This document shows, in pieces, positions 14,011 to 26,084 of a stretch of 64,000 bases of DNA. The stretch is from Timema cristinae (lineage: Eukaryota; Arthropoda; Insecta; Phasmatodea; Timematidae). The position numbers and the translations under genes are program-made. The notes under the pieces were generated by a model that made no database searches, was not told the origin of the DNA, and saw only the letters and a list, made by a program, of their open reading frames with translations. Where the stretch lies: the NCBI GenBank assembly GCA_039000515.1, contig JBCFYV010009882.1, forward strand, positions 52,937,846 to 53,001,845, written 5' to 3'. Numbering within the stretch: position 1 is the first letter of the stretch; the number at the start of each line of letters is the position of its first letter.

Positions 14011-15267
14011 TAATCCTCCAATTAAGCAGTATCACTTATTTAAATGTATTACCTAATTAAATTACACATGGCATGGAGGAGATCCAAATATTCAGTTAGT
14101 AATGGTCAGTTGTAGAGTTGGCGTGAGGGTTAAAACTCTGTCTTGGTGTATTTTTTTTATATTTTTACAAAAAAATCATATATCTTTGAAAAGAAATGTT
14201 AGTATAAAAAATATGATTATTTAAAACAATCAATTTTAAAAATTCATCTCATTTTGTAAGAAATTTTTCTATTATTTACGAAAGTGGGAAAATTTAAAAA
14301 ACTTTTTAGGGTTTTTTTAAGGGGCCAATAATTTTCCTTAATTTTTATCAACGTAGGGTTTTGCTACCCTAAAATTTTTAACAGTAAACAGAATTTAACA
14401 TGAATGGGTGTGTAGTAGATCAGCTAATACATCCTATATTCACTAACGTGGTTCACTTTTGACCCAAAAGACATGGGATACTTGTTTTTCATATCACAAT
14501 AAAACCTTTTAACTTTTGATAAAAACTAATTTTTACTCACCTGGTCCTTAAAATACTCACACACTCGTATATGACAAAGTATAAATGAGGGCTAACCTAA
14601 AGGATCTAACTTTAACAGGAAATCAACCAGAGATTAAAATAAAAAACATTTTTCACAGCTAATTTATCCATTCAAAAAAATTTAAACATTTCATTAGTAG
14701 TATTAAAATGTTATTTTTAACTATTTTTAAGGGGTCAATTTAAAAATGGTTCTTTCCCATATTGAAAACTTTTTATTGTTTCACACTTCAGTTCAGTTTA
14801 TACGCATCTGCCTACTGAGCTTCTAGACCCATTTAGGTTCTTAGAACCCCCAACAATTTTGCAAAGAAATTAACTATGGGCAGGACGGGAAAACAAGCTG
14901 TAATGATTAAGAAATACAAAAAAATTTAAATGGTTTAATTTTCCTTCTTTCATGTTTTTTTTCCTTCCGAGCAAAAAAATTTTTAAAAATTTTTTTTTTA
15001 AATTAAAAAAAATTGAATTGATATAAAAAAAATTTTTTACAAAAACTCGTTTTCTTTAAATTCCTGAATCATGGTTAAAATTTGCTATTCTTTCCCTCCT
15101 TTAAAGAATATATGGTACACCTTTAAATTCCTATTTCATTTTTTTCTTTATAGCTTTTAAAATTTAAAAGGTAAAAACTATAACTTCTTTGACCAAGCAT
15201 TGTAAATGGGACAGGTAGCTGGTTTTTCTTTACAAACTTTTTGATCAGCATGTGTTGGAATGGGGGG

Positions 15268-15435
15268 GAATTTTCCCGAGGCCGCCCCGGGGATCGGATT
15301 CCACTTTAAACGTGGGTCCTTATTTAATCTCACAATCCCCCACTTTTCCATTAGCGAAAAGTCTTAAACCCGAACGGTATAAGACGCTTTGTAAAAAAAT
15401 AATTTTAATAATAAATAACAGCATTGGGCTAAAGG
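15268..15435 (+). repeat. SINE (tail family), copy 1
   Basis: This is the twin of 60310-60476. It has the conserved segment GGATCGGATTCCACTTTAAAC and the end ACCCGAACGGTATAAGACGC before an AT-rich tail. Confidence 0.65.
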
Positions 15436-17334
15436 TATGGGCTATTGGGATCTAATCGCACACACTTGTTGGGAAAGTGGCCTACGGAACTGCTATTAAC
15501 AACACACGGCTCGCAGATTAATTTAATCCAAAGAACAAACACAACACAAAGTCTCGCGTCGATATTTCACCAATGATAAATTTTTCAGGCATGTGAGAAT
15601 AAAAACCCCAGATCCCCACCTGGGGATGACTGAGCTAAAAGGTCAAACCATATAGGATTTAGTTTAAAAGGAAAGCAATCCATTTTGGAGTTAGAGATAT
15701 GGGAAAACATATTGATAACACCATTGATTTGCTAGCCAGGATTTGAACTTTGACCTCTTGTCAGAAATAATCAAATGCAAGGGGAAAACCTGCAATTGGA
15801 CTGATTACCTTTGAGTTGTTTATTTGAAATAATTTTTTTATAAAAACATATTTCCCAAATTGAAACCATTGCACTTGCCATATTTTTTATTCTTCTTGAA
15901 TTCATTGTTTCTATAAATTTTCCATAATCTGGGTTGTAACAAATATAACCCTTCTTTTAAGTATCTACATATTATAAGACCCCCCAAAAAAAAATATATT
16001 TCCAATTCGTCCTTTTTCCTTTTGAAGTTGAAGGGGCACACGCACAACCCCCTTGAACTTTTGTATTGAACATATTTTGAAAGGATGAAAACCATGTATG
16101 TCCCCCAAGACTGATGCATGAACCCTAACTTTGACTAATTCTACATATTTTAACAAATTAAAATAAAAATTATTATTTTTACCACCGCGTCTTATCCCCG
16201 TTCGGTTTTTAAACCATAAATAAAAATTACATTTTTTTTCTATTTTTTAGTGGGAACTTTTAACCTTTCAAAAGGGAATTTTTTGGGTAAAAGGCTGGCA
16301 AAGCAAAGTCCAAGTCTTATGCGGGCTAGTCAGATTTACTGTTGGCAAAATTTAAAAACTTTTGTATGATGGTTCTCGTGCTGTGAAGGGGGAGAGAATG
16401 GGATTTTGATAGTAGTAGCCTCGCGCAGGTCTCTCAGTGGAGTGTAGGTTTTGTAAAACAATCTGAGTTTGTGATTTAATAATTTATTGAAAAATAATAT
16501 CTCTTTTTCCTTTCTTTTTGGTCAGTAAATAAATGGATAAAAAAAGTTGCAAGGCAAAGAACAAGTGACAAAAAAAAAACCCAAAATAAATAAAGGGAAA
16601 TGTTTTTTGGTTTTGTCTCAATAATACAGCAAGCAAACAAAAAAAAAAAAACAGACCATCCATGTAAGTTTACGTGTAATTAATATTAATTCAGTGACTG
16701 TGTCGAGATCAAACATTTAACCTTAGAATAATACTTTTTTTTTTTAAATAGAGTGTTTTACTTGTTTGAAAAGACCGGGAACATTGGGGCAAGAAAACAT
16801 ATCAGCTGTCACTCAAGAGAATTTTCCAAAAAATTCCATATACAAAAACCCGCATACACAGATTGCATTTGAAGGGTTCAAAACAAACTAATGATGCAAC
16901 ACAACATGTATTATTAAAGAAAAGGTTACTTTATTACCTTCCGATAAGGGAAAAACCTCTTTTTCAAAATTTAATTTCATTAAAATAGTGTTATTTTTAA
17001 TGCGGGGGGGAAAAAAAAAATTTTTTTTTTTACTGTTTCATATTTTTAACACCATTTCATATTTTTTTCTAAATATTTGTAATGATTTTCTACTATTTAG
17101 GTACATATTTTTTGTATGTTACTACTAAAAATACGGCTCTAGTCTTAATCTATAAAACCCCCCGACATTCATTAACTCCGGCTTCATCCTCATACATTAA
17201 ATTGCCCTGCACAAAACACTACACAAAAACCCAACCACTAGTCCACTCCTGGCTCTTCTGGGACGGGTCTCCATTACAACTACCCCACCACCTGTTATAA
17301 GAAAAATCGCATTTTTTAAAATATTTATTTCTAT

Positions 17335-17530
17335 AAGACTGGGCTCGAATAAATTGTACTCAAACCCTTCCAAATGTGCCGCTGTTCTTCTCAAATACAT
17401 ACCTCCACACCCTCTTGCCATAAAGCTGGCCCAACTACCTGCTGCCGAACAAGGACAGAGGAATGACTTGGGGATAACAGGTATGTCAACCTCACAGTCT
17501 TCTGATCACAGTATTTATGATGATTTGTAA
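17335..17530 (+). other. Candidate 3' exon or conserved segment
   Basis: From about 17345 one forward frame stays open for roughly 60 codons. It contains LLKYIPPHPLAIKLAQLP and STSQSSDHSIYDDL, and stops at about 17527. The frame reads like a C-terminal coding exon and shares this segment with 62445-62640. I do not recognise the protein. No convincing upstream exon was found, so it could equally be a chance frame in UTR or repeat sequence. Confidence 0.25.
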
Positions 17531-18560
17531 ACATATACCAAAAACTATTGTATGATGTACTAGATGAATTGTCTATCTTGTATGTGATGTCACACATTGC
17601 GATAGGATTTTAAAGTGGAACTTGGCTATTGTGTTTTATAAGCATTCGGTATCTTGAAGCGAAGTATTAAACATGTCTACCAGTTCACCTTCTAAAGTGC
17701 AGAATAATACCTCCTGACATATAAGCTAAGACCATCAAGTCTCAACTCTTGAGTATGAGTCAATATATAAATATAATACATAAAATATTGATATGGTCTC
17801 TAAATTAAACCAAATAAAATTAAATAGACTAATCCTTATTGGACTGAAAACGTGCTGAGATATTAACTTTAGTCATTTTTCCTACTTCTACCTTCCATCA
17901 CTGGAGCATCACTAGCAGATCAAGGCAGACAGATTATGGCTAGGAGTCCTAAACTGAGCGATGCTCACTCAGGTGGTTTTGATTGGGAGTCCCAAGTTAA
18001 TCAACAACCAGCCATATTCCAGGCAAAGGAAATTGATTGTGAAGTCTAGGCAAACTTTGGGCTGGCAAAGCATTTTGTTATTCATAACGAAGAGAATTAC
18101 AAGTTTATCAGATGTGGCCTATGAGTTGTAACTTTGTTGCATGTGTTATTCAATACATTTAATAAATTAAGGCTTCGTGAAATTTTAATCATTTCCTTTT
18201 ATCCTGGTATCAACACTTAAGTTAAAGACCTCTTGAATGTTCCAGAACTCTACAACCCCCATGAAGAAATAATTTATATTAATTGATTAGTAAACCACTT
18301 TACTTTTGCACTGAGCACAAAAGAGATTCCTTGAGTAGATCTTTTTTTCTTGCTAATCATGTGGTTGAGTTGTGATTATGTACAGATACCTACACGCTTG
18401 GTTTGCTATTCTTCCACTTTAGACATTCCATAAAATCACATAATATAGTTTAATAATAATGGAAACTATAAATATTTATAAGTTTATATATAATAAATTG
18501 TAAAATTTCGCCAGAAAGAAATTTAACACTTTTTTGCAGGAATCCATTAAGATATTGTTT

Positions 18561-18787
18561 AAAAGTGTAGCTAGCAACCAATACTCAGTGTAGCAATAAT
18601 ACTATTATGTTTTTCAAGTAAAGAGGAACCTATCATTTTTGTCATAATTTCCATCCACTTTTTTAGTAATTTAAAAGTGTAGCTAACAACCAATACTCAG
18701 TTTAGCAATAATAATAATATCTATATGTTTTTCAAGTACAGAGGAACCCATCACATTTTTGTAATAATTTCCATCAATTTTTTTTAG
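18561..18787 (+). repeat. Tandem duplication, 2 x ~112 bp
   Basis: Two adjacent units start AAAAGTGTAGCTAGCAACC (18561) and AAAAGTGTAGCTAACAACC (18673). They continue through ATGTTTTTCAAGTA and TAATTTCCATC. The same pair is present at about 63668-63890 in copy 2. Confidence 0.85.
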
Positions 18788-18897
18788 TATGTAACTTTTC
18801 ATTACTAGACATAATAAATTGGTAAACACCACGTCAGTTGGATTATTCATTATGCAAGAAGTATGTAACCTGATATGGATGAAATCTCTTTATTTGT

Positions 18898-20705
18898 AAA
18901 AAGTAGTTATTCCTATTTATCAGAGAAATCTGCTAGAGAAAACTAAAGCTATCATGAGCAGGAATGTTAACAAATATATTGTCTTAACTTAAACAATACT
19001 GATTAAATTAGAAATAAAAATAATGTTAGTGTTTAAGTAGATAAATTACAAGCAAAACATAGAATAATCTTTGCATCCCTTTTTAACTTGTGTTAAAATT
19101 TTGTGTAAAATTAAATTAAGACTAGTCAACCAGAATAAACACTTAATAAGTATGGACATCTTTTATCAAAAAAAAAAATTTAGCGAATGAGTAAAACAAG
19201 ACTTTCATGTAGAAATTGATTTATTTCAAAACACTAACCTCGCAAGCGTATGCAATATCAATCTGCCAGTTCTAATTAAGAGCTTTTTTTGTTAAGTACT
19301 TTCACTATCTACTAGATAATAAGCAAGTGCAGGATATTTCAAGGGCAGAAAACACACCAAAAGATTATAAATGGTGCAAATGGACATGAACAGTCACATG
19401 GAGTATGTTAGAATTTTACAATTTTTCTACTATTTTGTTTTAGAACATTGTGTGTATACTTATTGTCATTACTTTTTACATTTTCGCTTCGATTTTTATT
19501 TGGTTGATTACTCAAATACAATTTTTATTTTTATACACTTATCCACTTCATAGATTACATCATAAAAATAAACTTGTTTGGAGTGTTTTATTAGACAGTG
19601 AAAGCAACGCTTGAGAGGTTAAAAATCAAAATGTTCAATTTGAATTGTGAGTATTTATTGATATTTAGTATATAAATATTAATGGTTAAATTTATTAGTA
19701 ATTAAGTAAAAAGTTTATTAAAATCACTACGTTTAATGAATTGTTTCTTTGTATAAACTTGTGATACACTGTGCTTTTGCATATGAGTTATACTCACTTA
19801 AATTAAAGTTACTATATATAGTACTTAAAAAGGCAGTGGTCTCTTTACAAACATTAGCCACCAAAATTAGATATCCATAAGTGTAGGGCAGATATTTGTG
19901 TCGGTCTCTATTTTAATATTTTATTTCCTTGAACCTAAAATCTTTATATATTTCATTGTATTGAAACATTGTGGAATGTTTGCATAGCAACACAACTTGT
20001 CAGTAGTATTAAGCAAAGCAATGCATTAATGACACTAATCTCAGTCAAAAAGTGAATGGTTTCATGTTTGTCTCCTATAAGGGTTAAATATTATCAGAAA
20101 TTTGGTTGATTTTACTAAGCTATAAAAAAAATTATAGGTTGAGGTATGATGGTTGTGTTCCAAAAATAAAAAAAGATAAAAATCCATGACAGTGGCCAGT
20201 GGTTTATGGTTTTGGACTGAAATGCACTGGGGGAGGGGGGTTCCTCTCCATTTTAATATTACCCTTGCGCAGAACATACACTCCTTTACCTGAAGGTAGC
20301 AAAATTATTTGACTTAATTCACTATGGTGTAAGCTAGAAGACAGGATCATAGTGTAGTCGATCAAGGTAAGACTTTACTTTCAGGGTAAATAGAATGTAC
20401 ATATTAAAACAATATAGCATAATCCTCTAACAAAGCCTTGGAAAAATATTTGATGTTAATGAAATCATTGGTTGGTTTTGTTTAAACTGTTATACTTTTT
20501 GTATAACTGAATCTTTTTGTTTTTTTTTAGGCCTTATTAGAGTAAATTCTAGCCTGTTGAAAAACATAGTAATGTTAAAGAAAACAATAACATAGCCAAA
20601 TTGAAGCAATCTCTTGATTATTTTATTTTACCTTCTTGAATATTTATTTTTTACTATTTGGCAAATTGTACAGCTTCGCAAACTCAACACTATTTAAATA
20701 CCCTA
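18898..20705. other. No gene seen; contig end
   Basis: This sequence is clean and AT-rich, without a recognisable gene or repeat. If copies 1 and 2 are the same locus, it should match the sequence just to the right of base 64000. Confidence 0.6.
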
Positions 20706-20805
20706 NNNNNNNNNNNNNNNNNNNNNNNNNNNNNNNNNNNNNNNNNNNNNNNNNNNNNNNNNNNNNNNNNNNNNNNNNNNNNNNNNNNNNNNNNNNNNNN
20801 NNNNN
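20706..20805. other. Assembly gap (100 N)
   Basis: A run of exactly 100 N is the usual size for a scaffolding gap of unknown length. It separates a contig ending at 20705 from one starting at 20806, so duplication copies 1 and 2 lie in different contigs. Confidence 0.99.
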
Positions 20806-20850
20806 TTAAATTTAAAAATAAAATTTAAGGTTTTGATAAATATATTTATA

Positions 20851-22190
20851 CAGTGGCATAGCTAGGTCTGAAGCGCTCTGGAGCGGATTAACTTGGGAGC
20901 CCCCCCCCCCCCCCCCCTAAGCCTTCACACATTGTTTCCATCCAAAAATTAACTGAACCATAACACCAAATAAATTTAAGTAAAACCTAACAGATTAAAC
21001 TGACTTTAAAAGTAGCTATGTTGGTGGTTTCTTATTATTCTTGTTCCATAAATAAAAGAAATTAAAAATATTATTTCTTTTTGTGCATGGATTTACATTT
21101 ACTGAAATGTATGTTATATTGATATGCAAATCTGCTTAGTTTTTTACTTTTACACAATATAACAACTAAAGTTTTGGAGTTTGGAACTAATAAAACAGAG
21201 TATTTTAATATAGATAAATTTGTCATTTATTGTTGATCAATAGAAAAAAATATATAACTAGACTAACGTAACACTTATTCACAAACGACATAGTATTTTT
21301 AAAGAAAAGTTTATCATTTACGTTTTTTGGTCCTTACATTTTTGTCAATAGACATTAATTTGGGAAATACGTCACAAATTAAAAGTGAAGTTGTTTAACA
21401 GATGGGTTTACTAACACAAAAGCCTTCTAAAAAAAAAAATAAAATTTTGAAAAGACAAAATTTTGTAGTGAAAATCTTCACAAAATTGTTGGAGGAACTC
21501 AAAATTGCATATTAAATTTTCTTTCATGATTTGGCATTTGCAAATTGTGAGATGGTGTCTTCTAAGTCTATATTTCTTGCTAGAGAACTCAGACGCTCCT
21601 GCGACATGGTGCTACGAAGATAGCTTTTGATAATTTTCAGTTTTGAAAGGATCTCTCAGCACTTGCGGATGTAACGGGCATTGTCAAAAAGATGAGGCAT
21701 GCACTCACAACATCCGGGAGGCTGGTTCCAACTTGAGCACGCACGATCACAGTATCGGCAAGGTCTCTAATACTTTTAAGTTTTCAATGTGGCTTGAAAA
21801 ACAAGTTTTAAGTCTTACAAGCTGTTGGTCTAAGTTAGGAGAGATGTCATCTGGGTATTTAAGTACTAGAGGCTTGCACGAGTCTAGAATTTATTTGTCA
21901 CCTGATTCAGTTAAAAAAGAAGGTTTCAAACATTTTAAACACGCACAAATCTCAGTTATTGACCATTAAACCATGTTATGTTTTCTGTTAAGAGAGCTTT
22001 TCTTCCCCACCTTCCCCCTTGTTACACCCTACCAAAACTGACGAGTGTTTTTACTAAAATAACTTTTTCATGGGACTTGAGCTTAGCCTGAAAAAATACA
22101 TTTTCCATTTCGTTCCGCCCCCCTTTGCCCGTCTGAGCCATGCCGCCCGGGAGCGACTGCACCAGTCGCTCCTCTGTAGCTACGCCACTG
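20851..22190 (-). mobile_element. hAT element, ZMYM1-like transposase lineage
   Basis: The terminal inverted repeats are CAGTGGCATAGCTA at 20851 and its inverse TAGCTACGCCACTG ending at 22190. Subterminal sequences are C-rich. Flanking 8-mers (tatttata and tgttatat) do not match well, so no target duplication is claimed. The interior encodes a decayed hAT transposase on the minus strand. At 1.3 kb it is much shorter than a full element, so it is an internally deleted copy. Confidence 0.75.
21530..22010 (-). pseudogene. hAT transposase C-terminal fragment (ZMYM1-like)
   Basis: Read on the minus strand, about 21541-21660 gives AERSF followed, after a one-base deletion, by KLKIIKSYLRSTMSQERLSS. 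This is the conserved ERxFS-LK..K.YLRSTM block of the hAT C-terminal dimerisation region, as found in ZMYM1-like transposase proteins of insects. Upstream (towards 22010) only scattered similarity remains and stops are frequent. It would have catalysed cut-and-paste transposition in the nucleus; this copy is dead. Confidence 0.75.
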
Positions 22191-22270
22191 TGTTATATAT
22201 ACATATATACAATACAATAGGACATTAATGGGAGTTTTTAAGAAATCCAAGCTATAAATATAAGTGGCCA

Positions 22271-22326
22271 TTGATTTTTATATTTTATATTAATATTATA
22301 TATATATATAATATATATATATATAA
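22271..22326. repeat. AT microsatellite
   Basis: An almost uninterrupted stretch of AT dinucleotides runs just right of the hAT element. Confidence 0.85.
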
Positions 22327-22727
22327 GGATTTGATTAGCGATAATGCAAAAGATTTTTATAACTAAAACTGTAAATATTTTAGTTTCGAATACACATTTA
22401 AAATACCAAAATTAAAAGAGGCTTTTCGATTATATAGGTTTTAACAATCAATTACAAGTACAATACCTATAATGGTATTTGTGATAAATATGTAGGTATG
22501 AATATTTAGGTCAGCATTAGAAATTAAACAGTATTGGCACCGTGTTTAGTGTTTATGTCACTAGTGTAACGCACGTGGTACCAATGTGAACAATTTTTGA
22601 AATTCTTGTATTATACAGTTGATAGTAAACGTACAGTGTTGTAACAGATGTGAACAAAATAATAATCAAATGTGGTTTTCAAAAGGTTTGTACTAGGTAT
22701 TATTCCCATCAATCCTTTAATAAGGTC

Positions 22728-23123
22728 TTAAGGTGGAGTGCTAGTTGAGCGCGAGCTTAGGGCAGTATTTTTGCAGTTTTTATAGCACAAACATATTTTG
22801 GCCAAAATAAATCAAATATTTCTTCTATAGAAACATAGAGTTTTGTTTTCTGCACATGCTAATCTCAACAGTTGTTGAATATCTGTCATGAGCATGGCGG
22901 CATTTGGTGACAAACTTTTCTCTCTATTTAAAAAGTTTATCACCAAATGCTGCCATGTTCATGACAGATATTCAACAACTGTTGAGATTAGCATGTGCAG
23001 AAAACTAAAATCTATGTTTCTATAGAAGATATATTTGATTTATTTTGGCCAAAAAATGTTTTTTCTATTTAAAAACTGCAAAATTAATGCATTTAAAATC
23101 GCGGTCACTAGCACCCGCCTTAA
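22728..23123. mobile_element. Fold-back non-autonomous element with TTAA ends
   Basis: This is a nearly perfect long palindrome. The left arm runs from GGTGGAGTGCTAG (22732) through TTGTTGAATATCTGTCATGA; the right arm is its inverse, ending CTAGCACCCGCC at 23119. A ~15-base AT-rich loop sits near 22920. Both ends are bordered by TTAA (22728-22731 and 23120-23123), the target used by piggyBac-type elements. It has no coding capacity. The relative at 30894-31295 has nearly the same length. Confidence 0.8.
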
Positions 23124-23326
23124 GGTAGGTTTTCTTTAAGGCGTTTGACGCATGTGGCCACCGCAGCGTTGTCGCCGCGGAGGAGTGCTTCACATGTTTA
23201 GAAATGGAGTAATTTTCTTAGAGGCTGCAGTCGCTTGTGTCTGCTGTCAACGGCTCTGGCAACAGCGGCCCTACTCCTCTAGAAGCAGTTTAGCCGCAGA
23301 CTATCGTGTGTTTGGAACGTTTTCCT

Positions 23327-23516
23327 TGTTAAATGCAATATTATGCAAGGATATCTAGTTTAGGTTGGTACCATCGTTAAATGTGTAGTTCGTTTTTTTT
23401 CTAATCTGTGTCCATGCTTATAAACCTGTGTAACAGTTGAGTCATGTTCTTAGTTACAGCATGCACTGTTTAATTCTAAAACCGTTAATTTTTCTATAAA
23501 CTTGTGTACTCTGGCA
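23327..23516 (+). repeat. Copia 5' LTR
   Basis: It starts TGTTAAATGC and ends CTCTGGCA, obeying the TG...CA rule, and matches the 3' LTR over its length. It contains GTTTAGGTTGGTACCATCG and AACAGTTGAGTCATG as shared blocks. Confidence 0.9.
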
Positions 23517-23532
23517 GGTTATGAGCCAGGCT
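23517..23532 (+). promoter_or_regulatory. Copia primer-binding site (half tRNA-Met type)
   Basis: GGTTATGAGCCAGGC directly follows the LTR. It resembles the anticodon stem-loop complement of initiator tRNA-Met used by Drosophila copia, which primes from a tRNA half-molecule. The match is by memory of the copia site and is not exact. Confidence 0.65.
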
Positions 23533-23648
23533 TGGGATTGTGGATTTTAGGACGGATAAACCTATAAGTCAAGTGTGCACCGTAATACGCGTGAGCTCTA
23601 CGTGTTTTATTGTTGTTTGTGACACCGTTGCCAATCACCATCGCCATA

Positions 23649-24475
23649 ATGGTTTTAGAAGAAGACAAAACGTACAGAATTCCGCTTTTTTGACGGCACT
23701 AATTTTGACAACTGGAAGCTTCGGGTAGAAACTCTTCTAGATGAAGTCGAACTGTTGCCCTTTATCAAGGTGACTATCGGGACTTGGTGAAAATTGCATC
23801 TAGTGATAATGTTTAAATTAAGGCGGAAAAGGAAAAAGAGCTGGACAAACTTCGGAAAGCCGATCGCAAGTATAAGTCACAGATTATACAACGAATCTCG
23901 GACAGCCACTTGGATTGTGTGAAGGATAAGCAAGTGGCAAGTGCTTTGTAATAATTACGCTCGTAAAGATATTGCTAATCAGCTTTTTTTACGCAAAACC
24001 TTGTTTATGATAAAATTTGATCCTCTTTAGAGATCTTTGAATTGCATTTTATTAGGTTTGATCGTACTATTCGGGAATTGAAATCGTCGGGAGCTAACCT
24101 CGAAGAATTAGATGTTGTCTGCCATCTTCTCTTGACTATACCATCTGAATATAAAGTAATTGTCACTGCAATAGAGACATTATCTGCTGATAATTTCAAC
24201 CTGGCATTCGTAAAAACGCGCCTACTTGATGAGCAGAGCAAACGCCAAGCAGAAGGTATCGATGGATGCAGCCATCATTCTCTAGCGTTACTGATTGGAA
24301 GGCTAGAAAATTGAAATATTCACAGCCGAATGTTGTCCCAATTGTAAAAAGCATTTCAAAGCAAGTTACTTGTAATAAGTGTTTTTTTGTCATAAAGTAT
24401 GTCCAAAATTGAAAGGCAAGAAGCAGCAGAATAATTCAATACGTAAAGCAAACGTAGCTGAAGCTAATGATGATT
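23649..24475 (+). pseudogene. Copia gag
   Basis: It starts with MVLEEDKTYRIPLF. A frame break follows, then DGTNFDNWKLRVETLLDE, the usual copia gag N-terminus. The middle (about 24040-24300) carries the helix-rich gag core, including LEELDVVCHLLLTIPSEY. A CNKC...HK..CPK zinc-knuckle remnant lies at about 24371-24415. Gag would form the cytoplasmic particle. At least three frame changes make it non-functional as read. Confidence 0.85.
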
Positions 24476-24509
24476 AATTTAGTTTGACTGTGTTAACGTC
24501 TGTGGCTTG

Positions 24510-25790
24510 TTGTGATGGATCTGTGTGGTAGCTTGATTCTGGCGCAACTGAACATATGATCAGTGATAAAAATATTAGTTTGGTCTCAAATAAGAGACAC
24601 CTATCAAAGTCTAGCAAAATAAAAATTGCTAAATAAGGATCGATGTTGTGTGCTGAAAAGATCGGAGATATACACACGCCTGTGATCACAAAGGTAATCA
24701 AAACTTTATCAAAATTTCCAACGTACTTATTGTCTCTGGATTACAATTTAACTTACTCTCAGTTAGTAAAATGGACGCTAATGGGCTTAAAGTTGTGTTT
24801 GAAAAGGGGAACGTACTATTTTGAAAAGCAATATTTTTGTGGCTGCTGCCACTCAATCAGGTAAAGTGTATACAACGGCTCTTTCACCTCGTGAAAAAGC
24901 ATGTGCTGGTGTTGCTAGTTCCATTTTAGCATCATTGATTTGTGGCACAAGAGGCTTGGTCACATTGGCAAAACCGGCTTAGTTCATTTAAGTAAAATTG
25001 TAGATGGGATCAAGGTTGATCAAGGATCGATTTCCGATTTATGTGACTCTTGCATACAGGCTAAATAAACGCGTCTTCCTCACACAAAGCAACGATTAGA
25101 GCTAAGCGCCCTTTGGAGATCATACACCGTGATCTTGTAGGGCCCATTAAGCCCGTATCATATGATCAAAAGAGGTATATGCTTATCCTGATTTATGACT
25201 ATAGTCACTTTAAAGTCATTTACACTCTAAAGGCAAGTCTGAAGTGTTTACATACTTCAAACAATTTGAAGCTATGGCAACAGCTCACTTTAACCTAAAA
25301 ATAAGTCGCTTTAGGTCAGATAATGTGGTGAATTTGTGTTGCAGGAAATGCTAGATTATTTAAAAAAGAAAGGTATCCAGTCAGAGTTTACGATCAGGCA
25401 TACCAGTCATCAGAAAGGTGTCGCAGAAAGAATGGGACGTAGCATCATGGAGAAAACACGTTGTGTACTCCTTCATTATTCTCTTGATAAGTCACTCTGG
25501 ACGGAGGCTGTTATGACTGCAGTCTACCTAATAAACAGATCGTCTACTAAAGCTCTTGAAAACAAGGTTCCAGCAGAACTGTGGTATGATATAAAGCCTG
25601 ATATGTTAAAACTGAGAGTTTTTGGCTGTGTAGCATATCTTCGATTACCTAATCAAGTTCTTAAAAGTAAACTTGACAGCCGCTCGAAAAAGTGCTACTT
25701 TGTTGGTTACTGCCCGAATGGGTACAGGCTGTGGTGTCCTCAGGAACGAAAAATCATACGTGGGCATGATATAATTTTTCGATGAACATT
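24510..25790 (+). pseudogene. Copia protease and integrase
   Basis: The protease active site reads DSGATEHM at 24534-24557, just after an in-frame TAG. The GAG-pre-integrase zinc finger keeps LWHKRLGHIGKTGL (about 24935-24978) and CDSCIQAK (about 25040-25064). The integrase core shows the first aspartate in IHRDLVGPIKP (about 25120-25152), RSDN near 25312, and the glutamate region KGVAERMGRSIMEK near 25415-25457. The order H-H-C-C then D-D-E is complete. The longest intact stretch is 25336-25785. Several frame breaks separate the parts. Confidence 0.9.
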
Positions 25791-26084
25791 TGTTCATAAC
25801 CAGTTGGTGTTGCTGGTTCAACACCATCTCGAGCTATTGAAGTCATCAGTTCGACTCTAAATGAAGCTTTATACTGAGGAATTTCAGGAGGAGAACCAGG
25901 CAATTCTGACGAAGAAGAGACTCCTGGTGTGGAACTTGAACCTCTGCTTAGGAGCACGAGACCTCACACTGCACCAGCGTACCTAAATGACTATGTCACA
26001 CTGGCTCTTGGTGCTGAGTCATTTATTGACAACTTGCCAGAAACCTTCGATGACAACCATAGTAGAGATGATGCCGCAATGGAT

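Larger units (their letters stand above)
1..18897 (+). repeat. Large direct duplication, copy 1 (low quality)
   Basis: This stretch is collinear with 45905-64000. The first bases match from 45905. The end of a Tigger element at about 1753 matches 47542, the transporter start at 9416 matches 54580, and bases 18858-18897 match 63961-64000. The coordinate offset shrinks from about 45.9 to 45.1 kb because copy 1 is about 0.8 kb longer, mostly from added A, T, G and C runs. From about 17.2 kb on copy 1 becomes clean and copy 2 the noisier one. The match starts at base 1 of the window, so it probably extends to the left. I infer a redundant contig end or alternate haplotype, with true duplication as the alternative. 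Confidence 0.95.

Noticed and set aside
21643..21969. 108-codon forward ORF inside the hAT element
   Set aside because: It is the antisense shadow of the hAT transposase region on the minus strand.
23130..23320. GC-rich block left of the copia element as a CpG-island promoter or gene
   Set aside because: Its 68-codon ORF has no recognisable family and no continuation right of the copia insertion was found.
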